From positions 1 through 64,000 of the forward strand of contig JBKBNI010000008.1 in assembly GCA_046295455.1 (NCBI GenBank): a DNA stretch of 64,000 bases, in the 5' to 3' direction. The notes below the pieces were generated by a model. It was not told where the DNA came from. It did no database searches and was given only the letters and a program-made list of their open reading frames with translations. This DNA comes from Thermaurantimonas sp046295455. GTDB lineage: Bacteria; Bacteroidota; Bacteroidia; Flavobacteriales; Schleiferiaceae. A program made the position numbers and the translations under genes. Below are positions 25,978 through 33,797 of this stretch, in pieces; positions within the stretch are counted from its first letter, which is position 1; every line of letters begins with the position of its first letter.

Positions 25978-26732
25978 GGGATTCTTACGGGTATATGGTT
26001 AAGACGGAGAAAATATTTCAGTTCTGGTATGGAGAGTTCGCCGAAGTGAAAAATTCCTGCAGCAAGGGCTGCATCGGCTTTTCCTACGGTAAAAACCTCT
26101 GCAAAATGCTCTTTACCTCCTGCACCTCCACTGGCAATGACGGGAACCGGTACGGATTCGGACACAGCAGCGGTGAGCTCCAATGCAAATCCCGACCTGG
26201 TGCCGTCGTGACTCATGGAGGTGAGCAGTATTTCGCCGGCGCCCAGGGAGACGGCCTTTTTGGCCCAGTCGAGGGCACACAGTCCTGTTGGGGTACGGCC
26301 ACCGTCCAGGTAGACACGCCAGGCATCCTCCACGCGCCTGGCGTCAATGGCGAGGACGATGCACTGGCTGCCAAAATTTTCGGCTAACTCACGTATCAAT
26401 TCAGGTCTTCTGACTGCAGCACTATTGATTGAAATTTTGTCTGCACCGGCTGAGAGAAGTGCTTCTACATCGGAGATGGACTTAATTCCCCCGCCGACAG
26501 TGAAAGGAATATCGAGCACGTGAGAAATTTCGGACACCAGCCGAGTGAGGACATTTCTCTTCTCCACAGTGGCTGTGATATCCAGAAAAACAAGTTCATC
26601 AGCTCCCTCCAGTGCATACTTTTTAGCCAAAACTACTGGATCGCCGGCATCTTGTAAATCGACAAACTGAGTACCTTTTACGGTGCGGCCTTCTTTTATA
26701 TCCAGACATGGAATGATTCGCTTAGCGAGCAT
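25974..26732 (-). CDS. hisF: Imidazole glycerol phosphate synthase, cyclase subunit
   Basis: 252 residues from the ATG at 26732; a TTG two codons earlier overlaps the hisA stop. A (beta/alpha)8 barrel with KRIIPCLDIKEGRTVKG (catalytic Asp near 11), TVGGGIKS, and VIASGGAG phosphate-binding loops, and Asp in AIDARRV for the second catalytic residue. With HisH it forms imidazole glycerol phosphate and AICAR. Confidence 0.95.
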   Translation of the reverse strand: MLAKRIIPCLDIKEGRTVKGTQFVDLQDAGDPVVLAKKYALEGADELVFLDITATVEKRNVLTRLVSEISHVLDIPFTVGGGIKSISDVEALLSAGADKISINSAAVRRPELIRELAENFGSQCIVLAIDARRVEDAWRVYLDGGRTPTGLCALDWAKKAVSLGAGEILLTSMSHDGTRSGFALELTAAVSESVPVPVIASGGAGGKEHFAEVFTVGKADAALAAGIFHFGELSIPELKYFLRLNHIPVRIP

Positions 26733-26734
26733 GA

Positions 26735-27472
26735 TCAATATTTTTTCAAAAAGTCTTTGAGTTCATTTAGTGAAATTAATTCTTCGTAAAAGGCTTTACC
26801 TATAATTGCACCGGCACAGCCAAGCTCGGCCAATAGCTCGATATCCTTCAAATGACGGATACCTCCGCTGGCCACTGTTCTGATATCGGGATGGGCAGTG
26901 ATGATCTGTCTGTACAGATCTGTCGCAGGACCTGTGAGCATTCCATCTTTTGAAATATCGGTACAATGGAAATATCCGATTCCCAGCTGTTTCATGCGGT
27001 TGATAAAATCATTAACTTTGATTTCGGATGTCTCTTGCCAACCATGGATTGAAATATGACCGTCGCGTATGTCTGCACTGATAAAGAAGCGTTCGGCTCC
27101 AAAATCTTCTATCCAGGTCTTGAGCAATGGGAGATTTTTAACTGCTATTGAGCCAATGGCAGCGTATCGGGCACCTGCGTCAAAAACATCTTTCAAAATG
27201 TTTGTTGAGCTAATTCCTCCTCCGAAGTCTATGATCAGATTGGTACGACTGGCGATGGTTTCGAGAATTTGTAAATGAACGGAGCGGCCAAGACGAGCAC
27301 CTTCTAAATCGACGATGTGAAGACGGCTGATACCGATCTCTTCAAATCGGAGCGCAATGTCCAACGGACTACCTTCATAGGTGGTAGAGGTTGAAAAGTC
27401 ACCTTGTCTCAGACGAGTACATCTTCCGCCGATCAGATCCATGGCTGCTATGATTTCAAAGTTCGGTTGCAT
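26735..27472 (-). CDS. hisA: Phosphoribosylformimino-AICAR isomerase
   Basis: 245 residues. Barrel protein with AAMDLIGGRCTRLRQGDF (catalytic Asp near 11), IDFGGGISS, FISADIRDGHISIHGW, HCTDISKDGML (second catalytic Asp) and VASGGIRHL. It carries out the fourth biosynthetic step. It lies 11 bp after hisH; its stop is 2 bp from the hisF ATG. Confidence 0.95.
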   Translation of the reverse strand: MQPNFEIIAAMDLIGGRCTRLRQGDFSTSTTYEGSPLDIALRFEEIGISRLHIVDLEGARLGRSVHLQILETIASRTNLIIDFGGGISSTNILKDVFDAGARYAAIGSIAVKNLPLLKTWIEDFGAERFFISADIRDGHISIHGWQETSEIKVNDFINRMKQLGIGYFHCTDISKDGMLTGPATDLYRQIITAHPDIRTVASGGIRHLKDIELLAELGCAGAIIGKAFYEELISLNELKDFLKKY

Positions 27473-27483
27473 ATTTGTTTATA

Positions 27484-28065
27484 TCAGAGATTGAGAAAGT
27501 TGCTCAGGATTTTTCGTCCTGTGGAGCCGGATTTTTCCGGGTGAAACTGTACAGCAAAAAAATTATTATGGTGCAAGGCAGCCGAAAAGGGAGCTCCGTA
27601 GTGAGTCTGCCCGATGGTGTGCCGGCATATATCGGCACAGTAGGAATGCACAAAATACACATACGACCCTTCAGAAATCCCGTCAAAAAGCGGGGATGAC
27701 AGATGTGTGACGGTATTCCATCCGATGTGAGGTATCTTGGTTACACCGGAGATTCGCCGGACCTCGACGGGAAAAATGCCAAGACATTTGGTGCTCCCTT
27801 CTTCTGAACGGGTGCACATCAGCTGCAGCCCGAGACATATTCCAAGGAAGGGTTGTTTTAGTGAGCGCAAAACCTGATCAAGCTGCCTTTTGATAAGGTA
27901 TTGCATGGCAGTAGATGCCTCTCCGACACCGGGAAGTATGACTTTGTCAGCATTTTGAATTTCAATGGGATCATCGGTAATGACGACGTCAGCGCCAAGG
28001 CGTTGCAGTGCTATCGATACAGAGAGTGTATTGCCTGCATTGTATTTGACGATTGCTACTTTCAT
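27484..28065 (-). CDS. hisH: Imidazole glycerol phosphate synthase, glutaminase subunit
   Basis: 193 residues. Class I glutamine amidotransferase: nucleophile Cys in FLGICLGLQLMC, oxyanion strand LPGVGEAS, and the His/Glu pair in VQFHPEKSG near the C-terminus. It supplies ammonia to HisF. 11 bp follow hisB. Confidence 0.95.
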   Translation of the reverse strand: MKVAIVKYNAGNTLSVSIALQRLGADVVITDDPIEIQNADKVILPGVGEASTAMQYLIKRQLDQVLRSLKQPFLGICLGLQLMCTRSEEGSTKCLGIFPVEVRRISGVTKIPHIGWNTVTHLSSPLFDGISEGSYVYFVHSYCADICRHTIGQTHYGAPFSAALHHNNFFAVQFHPEKSGSTGRKILSNFLNL

Positions 28066-28076
28066 GATTTTGGTGT

Positions 28077-29213
28077 TTAGAGGATTCCCTTGGTAGATGG
28101 CAGTACGAGATGCTCGGGGTCCCGACGGATCGCCATCTTGATGGCTTTGGCAAAGGCTTTAAAAATGGCTTCAATCTTGTGGTGTTCATTGATGCCTTCG
28201 GCTTTGATATGGACATTGGCCCTGGCTGCATCTGCAAAGGATTTGAAAAAGTGAAAAAACATTTCGGTTGGCATATCGCCGATTTTTTCGCGTGTAAACG
28301 AGGCATCCCAAACCAGATAGCTTCTGCCTCCGAAGTCAATAGTGGCAAATGCTCTGCTGTCGTCCATCGGAAGGCAGTATCCGTAGCGATTGATGCCGCG
28401 CTTGTCGGTCAGTGCCAATGAAAAGGCTTCACCCAGGGTGATGGCTACATCTTCGATGGTGTGGTGCTCATCGATATGAAGGTCGCCGTGTGCCCGAATG
28501 GTTAGGTCAAACAATCCGTGACGGGCAAGCTGCTCGAGCATGTGATCGAAAAATCCCAATCCGGTACGGATATCGGCATGGCCCATGCCCTCTGGCTGAA
28601 GGGTGATGGAGATGTCGGTTTCGCTGGTGAGACGACGGTGAGTTACCTGTCGGCTGTGGGCTAAGAGGAGTTGGTAGATTTCTTTCCACGAGGTCACTAT
28701 GTGGTCGGCTTTGATATCTGAGGGGATCGGATGCAGGGCGTTTTGAATAAAAATGCTTCGGCAGCTGAGATTGTGGGCGAGTGCAACGTCGGTGGGACGG
28801 TCGCCAATGACCCAAGAATTTGCAAGATCAAATCCGCCTCGGATGTAGTGTGTAAGCATTGCTGTACCGGGCTTTCGAGTGGGTTTATTGTCTGCGGGCA
28901 TGCTGCGGTCGATGCAGATCTCGCGAAAGAGAATGCCTTCGCCTTCGAGGAGTCGGAGTATGAGGTCATGAATGGGGCGGAAGGTCTCCTCGGGATACGC
29001 AGGGGTACCGAGTCCATCCTGGTTGGTGACCATGACCAGGGTGTAGTCGAGGTGGCGTACGATGGAGCTCAGATAGCGAAATACACCGGGAAGGAAGGAA
29101 AGTTTTTCGATGGAGTCGATCTGGTAGGTGCCGGCTGGCTCCTGTATGAGGGTGCCGTCGCGGTCGATGAATAGCAACTTTTCGGGGGTTTGGGTTCGGT
29201 TAGGAGTGGTCAT
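28077..29213 (-). CDS. hisB: Bifunctional histidinol phosphatase / imidazoleglycerol-phosphate dehydratase
   Basis: 378 residues. N-terminal HAD phosphatase (DRDGTLIQEP near residue 17, then MVTNQDGLGT and KPGTAMLTHYI); C-terminal dehydratase (from about 190) with metal-binding histidines in GFFDHMLEQLARHG, DEHHTIEDVAI and HHKIEAIFKAFA. It covers steps 6 and 8. A 231-bp gap with a GC-rich repeat separates it from hisC, unlike the tight spacing of the rest of the operon. Confidence 0.95.
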   Translation of the reverse strand: MTTPNRTQTPEKLLFIDRDGTLIQEPAGTYQIDSIEKLSFLPGVFRYLSSIVRHLDYTLVMVTNQDGLGTPAYPEETFRPIHDLILRLLEGEGILFREICIDRSMPADNKPTRKPGTAMLTHYIRGGFDLANSWVIGDRPTDVALAHNLSCRSIFIQNALHPIPSDIKADHIVTSWKEIYQLLLAHSRQVTHRRLTSETDISITLQPEGMGHADIRTGLGFFDHMLEQLARHGLFDLTIRAHGDLHIDEHHTIEDVAITLGEAFSLALTDKRGINRYGYCLPMDDSRAFATIDFGGRSYLVWDASFTREKIGDMPTEMFFHFFKSFADAARANVHIKAEGINEHHKIEAIFKAFAKAIKMAIRRDPEHLVLPSTKGIL

Positions 29214-29261
29214 ATGGGTAAGGGTTATTTTTAGTCTGATATGAGGGGCATTGCAGGGGAG

Positions 29262-29431
29262 CTATCCCTGCGCGGGTATGGATAGCCTTAGGGAATGCGT
29301 GAGGTGCCTGGAGCATGCCGGCGTAGCCGGCAGTGCGAAGCAAGGCGGAGCACCGAGCGTGCAGCGAGTGCGGAAGGGACCGACCCTGACAGAGAAAGCG
29401 GTAGCTTCTCTCGTCAGGGGCACGCCCAAAT
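29262..29431 (-). repeat. GC-rich interspersed repeat, copy 2, inside the his operon
   Basis: Read on the minus strand: TTTGGGCGTGCCCCTGACGA, then a strong hairpin (GAGAGAAGC TACC GCTTTCTC with flanking CCCTGAC/GTCAGGG), GGTCGGTCCC..CCGC, a GC-rich middle with palindrome GCCGGC TAC GCCGGC, and an end near CTCACGCATTCCCTAAGGCTATCC. The start and hairpin scheme match copy 1 at 11661-11847; the middles differ. It lies between hisC and hisB and would be transcribed with them. Confidence 0.6.
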
Positions 29432-29444
29432 GAAGAGAAACTTT

Positions 29445-30485
29445 TTATATACATTCCAGGGCTTTCAGGAATTGGTCATTTTCGTCGCGGGTGCCAATGG
29501 TGATGCGAAGACATCCCTGGCAATGGGGCAGATGGCTGCGGTCGCGCACGACTATGCCGTGGTGGAGCAGATGGGTGTAGATGTGGCTGTGATTGTGAAA
29601 CCGGACGAGCAGGAAATTGGCTTCGGAGGGGAAGACTCTGAGCACTGCCGGATGCGAGGCAAGGGCGGTAGTGAGTCGATGCCGTTCGGTTAGAATCAAT
29701 TCGATGTGGTGTCGGGTGATGGCTGCCTTATCGAGGGCACTGAGCAGATGGGTTTGTGTGAGGCTGCTGAGATTGTAAGGAAGCTTGATGCGGTAGAATG
29801 CGTCGGTAATAGCTTCTGTGGCGATGGCTATGCCGGCTCGTATGGCTGCGAGTCCCCAGGCTTTGGAGAAGGTCTGGAGTATAACCAGATTGGGGTGCTT
29901 GGGTAGCAGATGGGTAAGGCTGGGGGCGGATGCGAAATCTATGTAGGCCTCATCGATGACTACGATTCCGTGGAAGTGGTGTAAGAGCCAGGTAATATCG
30001 CTGAGGGTGAGGAGATTGCCGGTGGGATTGTTTGGCGAGCAGAGGAAGATGATGCGCGTGGTGGGTCGGATGGCTCGTGCAATGACTTGAAGGTCCAATT
30101 GAAAATCGACGGTCAGGGGGACTGTGAGCACCTCTACATTGTGGATGCGTGCGAGCACCTCATACATGCCGTAGGTCGGCGGGCAAATCAGTATGCTGTG
30201 CCTTGCCGGCTCACAGAAGGCACGGATGAGGAGGTCTATGGCTTCGTCGCTGCCGTGCGATACAAAGATCTGCTCGGGTGGTACGCCTTTGAGTGTGCTG
30301 ATTTTGCTTCTCAGGGCGGTGTGTGCGGGATCGGGATAGCGATTTAATTGTGAATCGGAGTAGGGATTTTCGTTGGCATCGAGATAGATACGGGCATTGC
30401 CGGAATACTCGTGCCGGGCGGAGGAGTATGGTTCGAGTGCTTTGATATTGGGTCTTAGCAGCTTGTCGATCGAAAAGGGATTCAT
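29445..30485 (-). CDS. hisC: Histidinol-phosphate aminotransferase
   Basis: 346 residues from the ATG at 30485; the open frame continues upstream to 30782 but that part overlaps hisD and has no family match. PLP-dependent class II aminotransferase: LDANENPY, FVSHGSDEAIDLLIRAF, the substrate loop CPPTYGMYEV, CSPNNPTGN, VIDEAYIDFA and the PLP lysine in LQTFSKAWGLAAIRAG. It makes histidinol phosphate. 10 bp after hisD. Confidence 0.95.
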   Translation of the reverse strand: MNPFSIDKLLRPNIKALEPYSSARHEYSGNARIYLDANENPYSDSQLNRYPDPAHTALRSKISTLKGVPPEQIFVSHGSDEAIDLLIRAFCEPARHSILICPPTYGMYEVLARIHNVEVLTVPLTVDFQLDLQVIARAIRPTTRIIFLCSPNNPTGNLLTLSDITWLLHHFHGIVVIDEAYIDFASAPSLTHLLPKHPNLVILQTFSKAWGLAAIRAGIAIATEAITDAFYRIKLPYNLSSLTQTHLLSALDKAAITRHHIELILTERHRLTTALASHPAVLRVFPSEANFLLVRFHNHSHIYTHLLHHGIVVRDRSHLPHCQGCLRITIGTRDENDQFLKALECI

Positions 30486-30495
30486 ATCAGATGGG

Positions 30496-31803
30496 TCAGG
30501 ATGTTTGATTTTGGGAATTTTGCAGGTGCTGAAGTCGCAGAGATACGGCTGTGGCGTGGGCATGAAGGTTTTCAGCCAGGGCCATGCTTTCGATGGAGGG
30601 TCCAATGCGCTGCAGGCCCTCTGGTGTGATGTGTTGGAAGGTGATTTTTCGAACGAAGCTATCAAGGGATACACCGCTGTAGGCTCTGGCATATCCACCG
30701 GTTGGAAGGGTGTGGTTAGTACCGGATGCGTAATCGCCGGCGCTCTCGCATGCGTAGTGACCGATAAACACGGAGCCTGCATTGACTACCTCTTCTGCCA
30801 GGGCCGGAGCGTCGGCGCAGGCGAGGATGAGGTGCTCGGGCGCATAGTCGTTGAGCAGCTGGAGGCATTCTTTAGGGTTTGTGAGTAGGATGGCTTTGCT
30901 GTGCTCTAGTGCCCGGCGGGCTATGGATTGACGCGGGAGTGTGGGGAGTTGTAGTTCGATGTGACGGAGTACCTGAGCGATCACATCTTCGTGCCATGAT
31001 ATCAGGAGTACCTGAGAGTCAGGACCATGTTCGGCCTGCGATAGCAGATCCGCAGCTATAAAGGCCGGATTGCAAGTATGGTCACACAGGATGGCCACTT
31101 CGGACGGCCCTGCGGGGAGGTCTATGGCTATGCCATCGCGGGAGACCAACTGCTTGGCTGCCGTGACATATGCGTTTCCGGGGCCAAAGATTTTGTACAC
31201 TTCGGGTATTGTTTCTGTGCCGTAGGCCATAGCGGCAATGGCCTGGGCACCACCTATCTTAAAGATGTGCCGGATTCCTAACAGTCGGGCCGTGTATAAG
31301 ATAACGGGGTGTACTTTGCTGTCGGGTCCGGGAGGGGTGCATACGACGATATCTCTGCAGCCGGCGATGATGGCGGGTACACCGAGCATTAGTAATGTAG
31401 AAAATAGTGGTGCAGAGCCTCCTGGTATATAGAGTCCTACTTTTTGAATAGGTACAGACTTGCGCCAGCAGATAACTCCGGGCATCGTTTCAATTTGTTT
31501 AATATCCTCTTTTTGAGAAAGATGGAAGGTTTCTATATTTTTTCTAGCCAATAGAATGGCCTCAGATAGTTCGGTTGAAATTTGTTTTGAAGCCATGGAG
31601 ATTTCATCCTCAGATACCAGGAAGGAGTCTGGTATTATGTGGTCATATTTTTCAGAAAATTTGCGAAGGGCTGCATCTCCTTGGGTTTTGACTGCCTGAA
31701 GGATGGATTGTACGACTGGCTCAAGAGATTTCAGATCAGCAGCAGGTCGTTTTAACAATGTAGGCCAGAGAGTTTTGTCTGGATGTATTATAATTTGATT
31801 CAT
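30496..31803 (-). CDS. hisD: Histidinol dehydrogenase
   Basis: 435 residues from the ATG at 31803; a TTG at 31827 overlaps the hisG stop and is less likely. Landmarks are GVICWRKSVPIQKVGLYIPGG, the GNAYVTAAKQLV stretch, IDLPAGPSEV, zinc ligands in LLSQAEHGPDSQV, the catalytic APEHL region and the GTNHTLPTGGYAR ending. It oxidises histidinol twice to histidine with NAD. 16 bp after hisG. Confidence 0.95.
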   Translation of the reverse strand: MNQIIIHPDKTLWPTLLKRPAADLKSLEPVVQSILQAVKTQGDAALRKFSEKYDHIIPDSFLVSEDEISMASKQISTELSEAILLARKNIETFHLSQKEDIKQIETMPGVICWRKSVPIQKVGLYIPGGSAPLFSTLLMLGVPAIIAGCRDIVVCTPPGPDSKVHPVILYTARLLGIRHIFKIGGAQAIAAMAYGTETIPEVYKIFGPGNAYVTAAKQLVSRDGIAIDLPAGPSEVAILCDHTCNPAFIAADLLSQAEHGPDSQVLLISWHEDVIAQVLRHIELQLPTLPRQSIARRALEHSKAILLTNPKECLQLLNDYAPEHLILACADAPALAEEVVNAGSVFIGHYACESAGDYASGTNHTLPTGGYARAYSGVSLDSFVRKITFQHITPEGLQRIGPSIESMALAENLHAHATAVSLRLQHLQNSQNQTS

Positions 31804-31819
31804 TGGATAGGGAGTTGAT

Positions 31820-32677
31820 TTAGACAATCATTTTTTCTATTGGAATGACCAGAATTCCCTCGGCTCCAAGGGCTTTGAGTTGCTCGATAACTTCCCAGAA
31901 GGTGTCTTCCTCGACTACGGAGTGCAGCGAACTCCAGCCATTCATTGCAAGGGGTAGAATGGTCGGGCTCTTCATACCAGGCAGTATCCGGGCAATGTCC
32001 TGAATTTTTTGGTTTGGTGCATTTAGCAGGATGTACTTGTGGTGCTGTGCCTTGCGCACAGCTTGAAACCGAAAGCGCAGTTTATCCAGCAAGTCGGCTT
32101 TATGCGCATTGAGCGCGGGATGGGCAATGAGCACAGCCTGGGAATCGAGTACGGTGGCTACTTCTTTTAATCCATTGGTGAGCAGGGTACTCCCTGTACT
32201 TACAATGTCGCAGATGGCGTCGGCCAGGCCGATTCCGGGGGCGATTTCTACTGAGCCGCTAATTTCGTGAATTTCGCTTTTCACCCTGAATTGAGCAAGA
32301 AAGGAGGAAACAATGCGAGGGTAGGATGTTGCAATTCGCTTACCGTTCAGGTCTTCGATGGAATTAAAAGAGCTGTTTTTTGGTACAGCCAAGGATAGGC
32401 GACACTTCCCGAAGCCCAGTTTGTCGGCTATCGTGATGTTTTTGTTCTTTTCAAGTACCACATTTTCGCCTACAATTCCTATATCTGCTACTCCATCTGC
32501 CACGTATTGGGGGATATCATCGTCGCGAAGCAGATATATTTCGAGAGGGAAGTTAGAGGCCTGCATCCTTAGTTTGCTGCCATCGAGCGGAAAGTGAATA
32601 CCTGCATCGCGAAGGAGTTGAATAGATTTGTCGCTCAGTCGTCCGGATTTTTGAATGGCTATTTTCAGATTTTTCAT
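31820..32677 (-). CDS. hisG: ATP phosphoribosyltransferase, long form
   Basis: 285 residues from the ATG at 32677. The catalytic lobes have LKIAIQKSGRLSDKSIQLL, YLLRDDDIPQYVADGVADIGIVG and the PRPP site IVSTGSTLLTNGL. The final ~75 residues (from about 210, ...PGMKSPTILPLAMNGWSSLHSVV) form the C-terminal regulatory domain, so this is the long, histidine-feedback-inhibited type that needs no HisZ. First committed step of the pathway. It starts 15 bp after the T-tract of the attenuator terminator. Confidence 0.95.
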   Translation of the reverse strand: MKNLKIAIQKSGRLSDKSIQLLRDAGIHFPLDGSKLRMQASNFPLEIYLLRDDDIPQYVADGVADIGIVGENVVLEKNKNITIADKLGFGKCRLSLAVPKNSSFNSIEDLNGKRIATSYPRIVSSFLAQFRVKSEIHEISGSVEIAPGIGLADAICDIVSTGSTLLTNGLKEVATVLDSQAVLIAHPALNAHKADLLDKLRFRFQAVRKAQHHKYILLNAPNQKIQDIARILPGMKSPTILPLAMNGWSSLHSVVEEDTFWEVIEQLKALGAEGILVIPIEKMIV

Positions 32678-32691
32678 ATGGATAAAGAGAT

Positions 32692-32726
32692 TGAAAACAA
32701 AAAGGACTTGCCGGTTTGGCAAGCCC
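32692..32726 (-). terminator. Attenuator terminator before hisG
   Basis: On the minus strand GGGCTTGCC (32726-32718) pairs with GGCAAGTCC (32712-32704), nine pairs with one G-U, loop of five bases, followed by TTTTTGTTTT. It lies 26 bp after the his-leader stop and before hisG, so it would end transcription ahead of the operon unless disrupted. An alternative pairing of its 5' arm with 32782-32789 inside the leader is possible (see findings). Confidence 0.85.
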
Positions 32727-32752
32727 TGGATTTAAAAATTGCTTTGGTGTGT

Positions 32753-32830
32753 TTAGTGTATATGGTGTGCACTACATCCATGACCTGCCTGGTGTCGGAA
32801 GGTGTGATGATGATGGTGGATGTGGTGCAT
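32753..32830 (-). CDS. hisL: Histidine operon leader peptide
   Basis: 25 codons from ATG at 32828-32830 to TAA at 32753-32755. Twelve codons are histidine: positions 2-3, 5-9, 13, 17, 22-23 and 25, including a run of five (MHHIHHHHHT at the start). It lies 7-8 bp after the expected transcript start set by the TATATTTG element at 32844-32851, and is followed by a terminator and then hisG. This is the standard arrangement of ribosome-mediated attenuation: when charged tRNA-His is scarce the ribosome stalls in the His run and the terminator is prevented. The peptide itself probably has no other role. Confidence 0.9.
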   Translation of the reverse strand: MHHIHHHHHTFRHQAGHGCSAHHIH

Positions 32831-32843
32831 ATTTCTCACGAGG

Positions 32844-32851
32844 CAAATATA
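32844..32851 (-). promoter_or_regulatory. -7 element (TATATTTG) for the his operon
   Basis: Minus strand TATATTTG, full TAnnTTTG match, 13 bp before the leader ATG; expected start of transcription is near 32838. It lies between the end of the preceding lipoprotein gene (32898) and the leader. Confidence 0.65.
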
Positions 32852-32897
32852 GATAAGAGAGGTGTAATAGCTGAAATCGGATATTCTTTTTTTGGTA

Positions 32898-33665
32898 TTA
32901 AAAATCACGGATTTCTGAACGCTTAAATTTCATAGGTGCATTTTGATCATTGTAGAGGATGAGGTTGATTCCATCGGTTTCGTAGCGCTCGGTATTTTCC
33001 AAAAAGACATTAAATAGTCTTTCCAATCTGTCGTCCTGACATGCCATGCGGGTCGAAGAGATTTGTTTAAATTTTAGAGTATTTCCATCGCCCAGATGGT
33101 ATCTACCCATGATTCTGTTGCAAGAGTTGCTGCCACTCATGCGACGACTGTAACTGTGCAAAATGATTTGGGGCTTCTGCGAGGATTCGCTCACGAGATC
33201 TGAAACCTCCTTATCGTCAAGTGAAATCAATCTCCAATAGATATCGGTGATATCATCGGACGCTATTTTATTCAGAGAGGAGGTCAGCTGGGACGCAGGG
33301 ATGCTCTCTTCTGTATTTTGAAGGAGAAAGAGCCGGTTCTCCCCAACCCGGAAGGTCATGTCATGAAGGATGATACGATTATTGTCGTTCATCCATTGGA
33401 TTGTACCTTCTGCCGTAAACAAAGAGTCATAGTCGCCAAAATATCGTTTGGAGAGTTTGTAATTGTTGTTATCATTAAGGGTAATTTGAGTAAAAATTCC
33501 TTCATAGCCCTCAGCAGGCAGGATGCCTTTATACGCACCTGCCCAGTCGAGTGATGTGCGCGAATTTGAAGACTCAGCAGATGATTCACCTTGGTTACGT
33601 GCATTTTGCCCGTTGCAAGCGGCCAGCGCGGCCGCAATCATTAATGAATAAACCGATGTTTTCAC
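32898..33665 (-). CDS. Lipoprotein with NlpE-like and META (HslJ-like) domains
   Basis: 255 residues. Signal peptide with lipobox AALAAC, Cys at about residue 17. An NlpE N-terminal-like barrel follows (about 40-125: WAGAYKGILPAEGYEGIFTQITLN, YLFGDYDSL-like repeats, a threonine/glycine-rich strand order), then a META domain (about 135-250) with DIYWRLISLDDKEV, SGSNSCNRIMGRYHLG and the hallmark STRMAC. NlpE is an envelope stress lipoprotein and META domains occur in HslJ; the combined form is common in Bacteroidota. The precise function is unknown. It is upstream of the his promoter on the same strand. Confidence 0.82.
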   Translation of the reverse strand: MKTSVYSLMIAAALAACNGQNARNQGESSAESSNSRTSLDWAGAYKGILPAEGYEGIFTQITLNDNNNYKLSKRYFGDYDSLFTAEGTIQWMNDNNRIILHDMTFRVGENRLFLLQNTEESIPASQLTSSLNKIASDDITDIYWRLISLDDKEVSDLVSESSQKPQIILHSYSRRMSGSNSCNRIMGRYHLGDGNTLKFKQISSTRMACQDDRLERLFNVFLENTERYETDGINLILYNDQNAPMKFKRSEIRDF

Positions 33666-33742
33666 AAATAAATATTCTAAAAAAAATAAATAAAGCGTTG
33701 TTTATAAAACTATATTATGTTTTGTGAATAAATTATTTTAAT

Positions 33743-33774
33743 AAAAAAAGCCGCTCACAGGGTGGAGCGGCTTT
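33743..33774 (-). terminator. Terminator after the three-repeat T9SS protein gene
   Basis: AAAGCCGCTC (33747-33756) pairs with GAGCGGCTTT (33764-33773); on the minus strand the stem runs into a T-tract. It is 24 bp after the stop of the gene on the minus strand. Confidence 0.85.
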
Positions 33775-33797
33775 GTGTATGAAAATTATAAAATGGA

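Noticed and set aside
30486..30782. 99-codon N-terminal extension of hisC
   Set aside because: It runs through the end of hisD in another frame and the family starts at the ATG at 30485.
32594..32926. 110-codon frame on the plus strand opposite the his leader
   Set aside because: It is the complement of the leader, promoter and attenuator; the minus-strand layout explains the region fully.
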